A stretch of 7,381 nt of DNA from an uncultured Eubacteriales bacterium. GTDB lineage: Bacteria; Bacillota; Clostridia; Christensenellales; Borkfalkiaceae. The stretch lies in the NCBI GenBank assembly GCA_905207385.1, contig CAJLLH010000053.1:1-7381 (forward strand), read 5' to 3'. The position numbers and the translations under genes are program-made. Of this stretch, positions 1 to 5,951 are shown piece after piece (within the stretch, counting starts at the first letter, position 1; each line of letters opens with the position of its first letter). The notes under the pieces are model-generated. The model had not been told where the DNA came from, did not search any database, and worked only from the letters and a program-made list of their open reading frames with translations.

Positions 1-17
1 TTAACCTCAGCTAAAAG

Positions 18-386
18 TCAGCCCCTGCCTTTTAAGTTTACGCCTATAACGCCGCTTATCGCGCCCGCGACTGCGCCTAAAGCTATTTCCAGGACGAACA
101 TCCAGCTTACCGCGAACGAACCGGCTATCGCCGAAAAAAGTATGTACGTCAGAAGCACCGCGACAACGCCGTAAACAGCGCCCTTAAAAAGCCCCCTGTC
201 GCCGCGGATGAAAAGTATGCCGCCCGCCGCTATGGCAAGAGTTTTAATAACCTGGTTTACAGGCTTAACCGCCGAGGCGGAAAGGGAAAAAAGCGGTATT
301 ATCAGCGAAAAAATCAGCACGCACGCTAGTGAAAATATTATCGCCGCAAGCGTTGCTTTTACTATCTGTAATATCTGAGAACGCAT
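18..386 (-). CDS. Small four-helix membrane protein, YrzE/TIGR04086-like
   Basis: This 122-residue integral membrane protein has no established function. Four hydrophobic segments are visible, at about residues 8-33, 43-60, 67-88 and 93-117. A short basic stretch (RGDRG, about 61-65) lies between helices 2 and 3, and the C-terminus is short and basic (KGRG). Length, helix count and position directly after yajC match the TIGR04086 family, exemplified by B. subtilis yrzE, which lies next to yrbF (yajC). I chose the ATG at 386 because it is preceded by a strong GGAGG (393-397) six bases upstream and begins MRSQ just before the first helix. The open frame continues upstream across yajC, but that part is lysine/arginine-rich antisense sequence and is not credible. 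The GGAGG is the 3' arm of a terminator-like hairpin, so expression may be attenuated. The family call is good; the biochemical role is unknown. Confidence 0.85.
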   Translation of the reverse strand: MRSQILQIVKATLAAIIFSLACVLIFSLIIPLFSLSASAVKPVNQVIKTLAIAAGGILFIRGDRGLFKGAVYGVVAVLLTYILFSAIAGSFAVSWMFVLEIALGAVAGAISGVIGVNLKGRG

Positions 387-419
387 AAAAAACCTCCGCA
401 CAGTTAAAACTATGCGGAG
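387..419 (-). terminator. Terminator-like hairpin between yajC and the membrane gene, overlapping its SD
   Basis: Read on the minus strand, a 10-bp stem (419-410 with 403-394) closes a six-base loop (409-404). All positions pair, with one G-U wobble. A G and six Ts follow, running directly into the ATG at 386-384. On the plus strand the wobble becomes a C-A mismatch, so the minus strand folds better, although the T-run at 423-431 could also let it work weakly on plus-strand transcripts. The 3' arm contains the GGAGG Shine-Dalgarno of the next gene, so folding would both favour termination and hide the ribosome site. Confidence 0.7.
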
Positions 420-441
420 ACGATTTTTTTTATGATTGAAT

Positions 442-930
442 TTACTTGTTTTCGGACAAATCTTCCTTTGCCTCTTCCTTGGTTTCTTCCTTTGCTTCCT
501 GAGCTTCCTCTGCCTTTGCTTCGGATGCGTTGTCGGAGAAAGGTTCTTCGGCGCTTTCTTCGCCCTTTTCTTCCGCCTTGGCTTCGCCGGGCTTTTCAAC
601 AACCGCGTCGGTCTGGTAGATTGCCTGCTTATCGAACTTCATATAGCACTTGCCGGACTTTTCGGAACCCGTTTCAAGAACGAAAGTGTTTTCTTCGGGG
701 TCAACTTCTACGACTATGCCGCACACGCCGCCAATGGTTTTAACCTTGTTGCCGGGCTTTACGGCGTTCATGAGGTCTTCCGCTTCCTGCTGCTTTTTCT
801 TGTTCCTGCGGGAAGAGAATACAAAGAATACAACTATAACTACAAGGAATACCGCGAGTATTACCCACGTAACCCAACCGCCGCCGTTGTTAGTATTTTC
901 CGTCGTTGTTTCCAACAATGCACCTAACAT
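442..930 (-). CDS. yajC: Preprotein translocase accessory subunit YajC
   Basis: YajC is a small single-pass membrane protein that associates with SecDF and YidC around the SecYEG channel; it is not essential in the species studied. The 162-residue product has a short polar N-terminus, one transmembrane helix (about 19-39) followed by a basic cytosolic stop (RRNKKK, 41-46), and the compact YajC domain. That domain shows PGNKVKTIGG (59-68), GIVVEVD (71-77) and KFDKQAI (98-104). Typical YajC proteins are about 90-115 residues. Here an extra tail of about 50 residues (113-162) is rich in Glu, Ala and Lys, repeats EAKAEE-like units and looks disordered. The start at 930 has AAGGAG eight bases upstream. 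A promoter of its own lies at 970-998, and the gene is followed after 55 bp by the small membrane protein. Confidence 0.93.
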   Translation of the reverse strand: MLGALLETTTENTNNGGGWVTWVILAVFLVVIVVFFVFSSRRNKKKQQEAEDLMNAVKPGNKVKTIGGVCGIVVEVDPEENTFVLETGSEKSGKCYMKFDKQAIYQTDAVVEKPGEAKAEEKGEESAEEPFSDNASEAKAEEAQEAKEETKEEAKEDLSENK

Positions 931-969
931 ACTGAAATCTCCTTATTTCTGGTTTTATTTACCTTATTA

Positions 970-998
970 ACTATACAGTTTTTTTACTTTTTTTGCAA
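970..998 (-). promoter_or_regulatory. Sigma-A-type promoter for yajC
   Basis: On the minus strand, TTGCAA (998-993) and TATAGT (975-970) are separated by exactly 17 bases made of two seven-A runs. The -10 matches the consensus at five of six positions and the -35 at four of six. Transcription would start near 963, giving a leader of about 33 bases that contains the yajC ribosome site. It lies in the 124-bp gap after tgt and would let yajC be transcribed independently of the queuosine and ruv genes. Confidence 0.65.
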
Positions 999-1054
999 GC
1001 GATTTATAATAATAAATTTGTCGAGCGCCAAACCTTCACGCCGTTTTCAAAGTT

Positions 1055-2179
<1,125 letters not shown>

Positions 2180-2214
2180 TTACCTTGATTATTTGTATTG
2201 AAACATAAATTCAG

Positions 2215-2246
2215 ACATTGTTGCCGCGCAAACATTGTTGCCGCGC
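2215..2246. repeat. Two-copy 17-bp tandem repeat upstream of tgt
   Basis: The 15-base unit ACATTGTTGCCGCGC occurs at 2215-2229 and again, identical, at 2232-2246. The copies are separated by AA, so the period is 17 bp. The pair lies between the queA-tgt terminator-like hairpin and the tgt start. The sub-motif GTTGCCGC also occurs once more in the same orientation at 2431-2438, just beyond the queA stop. The function is unknown; it could be an operator, or a remnant of a dispersed repeat or of replication slippage. Confidence 0.75.
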
Positions 2247-2247
2247 C

Positions 2248-2291
2248 AAAAAAACGCAAGGGCGGATTTACTTCGCCCGTTAAGCGTTTTT
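2248..2291 (-). terminator. Terminator-like hairpin between queA and tgt
   Basis: The inverted repeat has two layers. The outer stem pairs 2250-2257 with 2284-2291 (eight bp, AAAAACGC with GCGTTTTT). The inner GC stem pairs 2260-2264 with 2274-2278. On the minus strand the 3' side ends in GCG followed by seven Ts (2254-2248), as in intrinsic terminators. On the plus strand the inner stem gains a G-U and an A-U pair, and GCGTTTTT again follows, so it may act in both directions. In the minus direction it would stop part of the ruvCAB-queA transcript before tgt. Confidence 0.65.
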
Positions 2292-2461
2292 ACGACAAAC
2301 CAATCGCGGAAAAAGATTTTGCAAAGCAAAAGATTTTTCGTGAACTGCCTTTATGCTGATTTCAGAAGCGAGCAAGACGAGGCGCGCGAGGAAAACCTGA
2401 GGGAGTTTACTTTTGCGTAAATGACCGAAGGTTGCCGCAGCGCAACAAAGTATTGCGAAGC
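2292..2461. other. Non-coding, inverted-repeat-rich gap downstream of queA
   Basis: This 170-bp stretch has no convincing gene; a minus-strand frame runs through it only by reading into queA antisense-like sequence. At 2309-2339 a hairpin pairs six bp (GAAAAA with TTTTTC) and six more (TTTTGC with GCAAAA) around a three-base AAA loop. The two halves are separated by tandem G-A mismatches when read as plus-strand RNA. Near the queA stop two mutually exclusive five-bp hairpins share 2442-2445: GTTGC with GCAAC (2431-2446), and CGCAA with TTGCG (2441-2457). A purine-rich run spans about 2365-2406. The density of structure suggests an intergenic repeat unit, which this single window cannot test. 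Confidence 0.45.
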
Positions 2462-3577
2462 TTATAAAATAAGCATTGCGTCGCCGAAAGAAAAGAACCT
2501 GTACTTCTCCTCCACCGCCGTTTTGTAAAGCTGAAGAGTTTTTTCTCTGCCGACAAGCGCGGAAACAAGCATTATAAGCGTGCTTTCGGGCAAGTGGAAA
2601 TTGGTTACAAGGCAGTCGACGCACTTGAATTTGTAGGGCGGATATATAAATATGGAAGTATTGCCGAAGCAAGGGTCGATTGTACCGTCGTCGTTGGCGG
2701 CGCTTTCGAGCGTGCGCACCGAAGTTGTGCCTACCGCAATCACTCTGCGCCCTTCCCTTTTGGCGCGGCTTATAATTTGAGCAGCCTGCTCGCCCACTTC
2801 GTAATATTCGCTGTGCATTTTGTGGTCGGTTATGGCGTCTTCCTTTACGGGGCGGAATGTGCCGAGACCTACGTGCAGAAGAATCTGAGCTATTTCAACG
2901 CCCATATCCTTAATTTCTTCGAGAAGCTGAGGCGTGAAATGCAGTCCCGCCGTGGGCGCTGCCGCAGAACCGTCCGTCTTTGCATATACCGTCTGATAGC
3001 GGTTTTTATCTTCGAGCTTCTTTTTTATATAAGGCGGAAGGGGCATTGAACCTACTCTGTCCAAAGCTTCTTCAAATACTCCGTCGCACTCGAAATCGAC
3101 TATCCTTTCGCCGCTGTCGGTAACGGAGTTTACCGTTAAAGAAAGCTTGTCGTCCACGGTAAGGCGCGTGCCGGGCTTGCACTTTTTGCCGGGTTTTACA
3201 AGCACTTCCCACCTGAGCGAGGATATGCGCTTTAAAAGCAGCACCTCTACCCTGCCGCCGTGTTCGGTATGCGCATAAAGGCGCGCGGGAAGCACTTTCG
3301 TGTTGTTGATTACAAGTACGTCGCCCGCACGCAGATAATTTTTTATGTCGCGGAAAATTTTATGCTCTGCCTTGTCCGCCGACCTGTCGTAAACGAGAAG
3401 GCGGGAAGAATCGCGCGGCTCTGCGGGGGTCTGAGCGATAAGCTCTTCGGGGAGGTCGTAATAAAAATCGCTTTTTTTAAGCTGAGTGGGCGCGCCGTGC
3501 GCTACCACGTTTTTTTCTTTTTCGTGCGGGTGTTCCGCTTGCTGCGCATTTGCTGCGCCATTTTCCGTAATATCCAT
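2462..3577 (-). CDS. queA: S-adenosylmethionine:tRNA ribosyltransferase-isomerase
   Basis: QueA transfers and rearranges the ribosyl group of S-adenosylmethionine onto preQ1 at tRNA position 34, giving epoxyqueuosine, the step after Tgt. The family hallmarks are present in order: KSDFYYDLPEELIAQ (35-49), NNTKVLPARL (91-100), GSAAAPTAGLHFT (203-215), HVGLGTFRPV (235-244), HSEYYE (255-260), AVGTTSVRTLES (281-292), TNFHLPEST (325-333) and a C-terminal YRFFSFGDAML. The 371-residue protein is about 30 longer than usual because a hydrophilic N-terminal extension (1-33) precedes the normal start region. The ATG at 3577 overlaps the ruvB stop as TGATG, with no good SD, so translation is probably coupled to ruvB. 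An in-frame GTG at codon 24 is possible but also lacks an SD. The extension contains a nine-base direct repeat (3539-3547 and 3550-3558). Confidence 0.96.
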   Translation of the reverse strand: MDITENGAANAQQAEHPHEKEKNVVAHGAPTQLKKSDFYYDLPEELIAQTPAEPRDSSRLLVYDRSADKAEHKIFRDIKNYLRAGDVLVINNTKVLPARLYAHTEHGGRVEVLLLKRISSLRWEVLVKPGKKCKPGTRLTVDDKLSLTVNSVTDSGERIVDFECDGVFEEALDRVGSMPLPPYIKKKLEDKNRYQTVYAKTDGSAAAPTAGLHFTPQLLEEIKDMGVEIAQILLHVGLGTFRPVKEDAITDHKMHSEYYEVGEQAAQIISRAKREGRRVIAVGTTSVRTLESAANDDGTIDPCFGNTSIFIYPPYKFKCVDCLVTNFHLPESTLIMLVSALVGREKTLQLYKTAVEEKYRFFSFGDAMLIL

Positions 3578-4644
3578 CAGTCTTCGTCTTTACCGAAAAG
3601 CGAAAGCTGCGCCGCCTGCCTTTCGGTCATTTTATATCCTAAATGTTCGTAACCGCCGCGGAGTATCATTCTGCCGCGCGGTGTGCGCGCTATGAAACCG
3701 AGCTGAAGAAGGTACGGCTCGTATACGTCTTCGATTGTGTTCGCGTCCTCGTTTACCGTAGCCGCAAGCGTTTCAAGTCCGACGGGCTTGCCGTCGAATT
3801 TTTCTACCATTGCGCGGAGAATTGCGCGGTCGGTTTCGTCCAGACCCAGCTCGTCTATCTCCATTCTGCCGAGCGCGAAGCGCGCGTCTTTAAGCGTTAC
3901 CTTGCCTTCGCCGCGGATTTCTGAAAAGTCGCGGACGCGCTTTAAAAGCCTGTTGGCTATTCGTGGAGTGCCGCGCGAACGCTTGGAAACTTCTTCCGCC
4001 GCGTCGCCCTCTATCTCTATGCCGAGTTTCGCCGCGCTTTTAAGAACTATTTCCTTAAGCTCGGACGGGGTATACATTTCCAGCCTGCATATTATGCCGA
4101 AACGGTTGCGAAGGGGCGTGGCTATCATTCCCGCTTTTGTAGTTGCGCCTATCAGCGTAAATTTTTTGAGCGAAAAACGTATGTTGCGCGCGCTCGGACC
4201 TTTGCCGACTATTATGTCAAGCGCGTAGTCTTCCATCGCCGAATAGAGTATTTCTTCCACGCTGTGATTGAGACGGTGAATTTCGTCGATGAACAGCACG
4301 TCGCCGTCGTTGAGGTTTGTGAGTATTGCAGCAAGGTCGCCGCTGCGCTCTATCGCGGGTGCGGACGTAAGCTTTAACGTGCCGCCCATTTCGTTGGCGA
4401 TGATGTGCGCAAGGGTGGTTTTGCCAAGACCGGGCGCGCCGTATAAAAGGACGTGCTCGAGCGCCTCCCCCCTCTTTTTGGCGGCGGCCATGTATACGTT
4501 TAAATTTTCCTTTACCTTGACCTGACCGACGTAGTCGGTAAGGCTTTTAGGGCGCAGAACGTTTTCTTCAACGTCGTATTCGCCCTTGGTGCTTTTTACG
4601 AGCCTGTCCTCTTCGCCGCCGTATTCTTCATCGTCGAAAAACAT
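3577..4644 (-). CDS. ruvB: Holliday junction branch-migration ATPase RuvB
   Basis: RuvB is the AAA+ hexameric motor that, loaded by RuvA, pumps DNA through Holliday junctions during recombinational repair. The 355-residue sequence shows the N-terminal [12 protein letters not shown] signature (30-41), Walker [10 protein letters not shown] (69-77), Walker B LFIDEIH (117-123), sensor 1 GATTKAG (166-172), the arginine-finger motif PLRNRFG (177-183) and the sensor-2 region [17 protein letters not shown] (224-240). A winged-helix DNA-binding domain follows (about 265-340, ending [10 protein letters not shown]). About 25 acidic and polar residues precede the core. The ATG at 4644 has GAGGG seven bases upstream, lying in the 15-bp gap after ruvA. 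The stop overlaps the queA start by one base, so ruvA, ruvB and queA look like one translationally linked unit. All catalytic motifs appear intact. Confidence 0.98.
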   Translation of the reverse strand: MFFDDEEYGGEEDRLVKSTKGEYDVEENVLRPKSLTDYVGQVKVKENLNVYMAAAKKRGEALEHVLLYGAPGLGKTTLAHIIANEMGGTLKLTSAPAIERSGDLAAILTNLNDGDVLFIDEIHRLNHSVEEILYSAMEDYALDIIVGKGPSARNIRFSLKKFTLIGATTKAGMIATPLRNRFGIICRLEMYTPSELKEIVLKSAAKLGIEIEGDAAEEVSKRSRGTPRIANRLLKRVRDFSEIRGEGKVTLKDARFALGRMEIDELGLDETDRAILRAMVEKFDGKPVGLETLAATVNEDANTIEDVYEPYLLQLGFIARTPRGRMILRGGYEHLGYKMTERQAAQLSLFGKDED

Positions 4645-4659
4645 CTTTTAACCCTCGGA

Positions 4660-5250
4660 TTACATACTCTTGAGCGCGGCGCGGATGACGTCTTCCAAAC
4701 TGACAGCGCCGCCAGCGCGCGCCTTTTCTATTGCGCGGGTGCTCTCCGCGCGGGTGAAGCCGAGCGACATAAGCGCGACAACCGCGTCCTCGTCGCCGTC
4801 CTGCGCGGGAATTACGGGCGCTGCGCCAGCCTTTGCAGGAGCTTCAGCCGTGCCCGAAACCTTTTCGCGGAGCTCTAAAATTATGCGCTCCGCCGTCTTT
4901 TTGCCAAGTCCCTTGACCGTGCTGAGGCGCTTGACGTCGGAAGACGCTATTGCCACGGCGAGGGAATTTATATCCATGCCAGAAAGCACGGCTATGCCCA
5001 TTTTAGGGCCTACGCCCGAAACGGACACGAGCTTTAAAAACATATTCTTTTCCGCGGGGGAGGAAAAGCCGAAAAGGCTTATGCCGTCTTCGCGAACCTG
5101 AAGGTAGGTGTAAACTTCGCCCTCTTCCCTGCCCGAAAGCGCGGCAAGCGCCGAGGCGGAACAGAGCACTTCGTACCCGACGCCGCCAGTTTCGATTAGC
5201 GCGGTGTCTTCTGAAAGCGATAAAATTTTGCCTTTGAGATATCCTATCAT
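4660..5250 (-). CDS. ruvA: Holliday junction DNA-binding protein RuvA
   Basis: RuvA binds four-way junctions as a tetramer, holds them open and docks RuvB. The 196-residue product matches the family length and its three domains. The N-terminal OB-fold (1-62) begins MIGYLKGKI and includes the acidic pin pair E54-D55 in VREDGISLFGF. The middle domain has two helix-hairpin-helix motifs, VSGVGPKMGIAVLSG (77-91) and VKGLGKKTAERIILEL (112-127). An Ala/Pro/Gly-rich linker (about 133-150) leads to the C-terminal RuvB-binding domain (about 153-196) with LMSLGFTRAES. The ATG at 5250 has only a weak SD-like ACGGT. Upstream is an 80-bp gap from ruvC with competing hairpins; downstream, ruvB begins 15 bp after the stop. 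Confidence 0.98.
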   Translation of the reverse strand: MIGYLKGKILSLSEDTALIETGGVGYEVLCSASALAALSGREEGEVYTYLQVREDGISLFGFSSPAEKNMFLKLVSVSGVGPKMGIAVLSGMDINSLAVAIASSDVKRLSTVKGLGKKTAERIILELREKVSGTAEAPAKAGAAPVIPAQDGDEDAVVALMSLGFTRAESTRAIEKARAGGAVSLEDVIRAALKSM

Positions 5251-5288
5251 ATATTTACCGTTATTTTACCTTATCGGAAAAACTTATC

Positions 5289-5322
5289 CGCGCGAAAACT
5301 TGCGCGCAGGTTTATCCGCAAG
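5289..5322 (-). other. Competing hairpins in the ruvC-ruvA gap
   Basis: Two stems share bases 5302-5304 and cannot form together. One pairs CTTGCG (5299-5304) with CGCAAG (5317-5322), six bp around a 12-base loop. The other pairs 5289-5293 with 5302-5306, five GC pairs around eight bases. On the minus strand a GATAAGTTTTT stretch follows the second, which is a poor terminator tail. They may only stabilise RNA or reflect local GC-rich sequence; a role in ruvC-ruvA expression is speculative. Confidence 0.35.
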
Positions 5323-5330
5323 CCTTAAAT

Positions 5331-5828
5331 TTACTGAATGCCGAACATTCTGCCGAAACGCGAGGTGTGCGCGTGGCACAACGCGACTGCGAGGGCGTCG
5401 GCGGCGTCGTCGGGGCGGGGTATTTTGGAAAGGTGCAAAAGAGAAGTTACGACGTGCATCATCTGAACTTTGTCCGCCCTGCCGTAACCAGTCAGCGCCT
5501 GCTTTATCTGCATGGGCGTGTATTCGTACAGCTTGCCGCAGTACTTCTGGCAAGTTAAAAGTATAACTCCGCGCGCGTGGGCGACGGGTATGCCCGTAGT
5601 TATGTTCTTGGCAAAGAACAGCTCTTCCACCGATATTTCGGCGGGGTTGAACTTTTTAAGGATTTTGTTTACGCCCTCCTCCAGCATTGCAAGGCGGACG
5701 GGCAGGCTTTCATCCTTGGGGGTGAGAACCACGCCGTAGTCAACGGGGACGCAGTTGCCGTCGGGCTTCTTTTCAATTACGCCGTAGCCCATGGTCGCAA
5801 GACCGGGGTCGATGCCCAAAATTATCAT
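5331..5828 (-). CDS. ruvC: Crossover junction endodeoxyribonuclease RuvC
   Basis: RuvC is the dimeric Mg2+-dependent resolvase that nicks Holliday junctions symmetrically, working on the RuvAB-junction complex. The 165 residues match the family length. The RNase-H-like active site is complete: D7 in GIDPG, E68 in SVEELFF, and D141 and D144 in PDDAADALAVALCH. Other landmarks are the GYGRADK motif (114-120), which carries a conserved lysine, and FFAKN (71-75). The ATG at 5828 gives the canonical MIILGIDPG start but has only a weak GGA-like SD about nine bases upstream. It is first in the minus-strand cluster, with a good promoter at 5900-5928, and is separated from ruvA by 80 bp. A ruvC gene argues for Clostridia-like rather than Bacilli-like ancestry. 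Confidence 0.97.
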   Translation of the reverse strand: MIILGIDPGLATMGYGVIEKKPDGNCVPVDYGVVLTPKDESLPVRLAMLEEGVNKILKKFNPAEISVEELFFAKNITTGIPVAHARGVILLTCQKYCGKLYEYTPMQIKQALTGYGRADKVQMMHVVTSLLHLSKIPRPDDAADALAVALCHAHTSRFGRMFGIQ

Positions 5829-5854
5829 AAAATAAGTCCGTGCAAAAAATACGC

Positions 5855-5883
5855 TTGATTTATGGCGATTTTTTGGTTATAAT
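5855..5883 (+). promoter_or_regulatory. Sigma-A-type promoter for argH
   Basis: TTGATT (5855-5860) and a perfect TATAAT (5878-5883) are separated by 17 bases, predicting a start near 5890 and a leader of about 60 bases before argH. The predicted start almost coincides with that of the opposing ruvC promoter. A second AT-rich box, TATACT (5889-5894), has no -35 at proper spacing and is probably not an independent promoter. Confidence 0.7.
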
Positions 5884-5899
5884 TTTTGTATACTATATC

Positions 5900-5928
5900 A
5901 TTTTAGATTAATTTGAAAGATAAGTCAA
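5900..5928 (-). promoter_or_regulatory. Sigma-A-type promoter for ruvC (ruvCAB-queA)
   Basis: On the minus strand, TTGACT (5928-5923) and TAAAAT (5905-5900) are separated by 17 bases; each hexamer matches the consensus at five of six positions. The start would lie near 5893, giving a leader of about 65 bases before the ruvC ATG. I see no GAAC-N4-GTTC-type LexA box in the whole ruvC-argH gap, so SOS control by the usual Gram-positive operator is not supported here. Confidence 0.7.
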
Positions 5929-5935
5929 TTTAAAT

Positions 5936-5941
5936 AAGAGG
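5936..5941 (+). promoter_or_regulatory. Ribosome binding site deciding the argH start
   Basis: AAGAGG lies ten bases before the ATG at 5952 and only four before an in-frame TTG at 5946. The ATG gives the family's usual N-terminus (MKLW.GRF) and is a stronger codon, so I prefer it despite the slightly long spacing. The TTG would add just two residues. Confidence 0.6.
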
Positions 5942-5951
5942 TTTATTGCAT

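Noticed and set aside
1..17. SD-like GAGG on the minus strand after the membrane gene (complement of 5-8)
   Set aside because: It might belong to a next gene, but no start codon is inside the window, so nothing can be claimed.
387..602. Upstream extension of the small membrane-protein frame to 194 residues
   Set aside because: The added 72 residues are Lys/Arg/Pro-rich out-of-frame yajC sequence, and a strong GGAGG correctly placed for the ATG at 386 marks the real start.
436..927. Plus-strand 163-codon hydrophobic frame opposite yajC
   Set aside because: It is the complement of a Glu/Lys/Ala-rich coding tail, which naturally reads as Phe/Leu/Cys; it has no SD and no family match.
983..1010. 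Plus-strand promoter-like TTTACT / TATAAT with 16-base spacing
   Set aside because: It lies in very AT-rich sequence, would transcribe antisense into the end of tgt, and overlaps the better minus-strand yajC promoter; a chance match is more likely.
2280..2672. Minus-strand 130-codon frame across the queA end and the queA-tgt gap
   Set aside because: It overlaps queA's confirmed 3' end in another frame, has no SD and no recognisable domain, and runs through hairpins.
5829..5951. LexA operator controlling ruvC
   Set aside because: No GAAC-N4-GTTC-like palindrome could be found on either strand in the ruvC-argH gap.
5946..5951. TTG start for argH two codons upstream
   Set aside because: Only four bases from the SD and a weaker codon; the ATG at 5952 gives the standard ArgH N-terminus.
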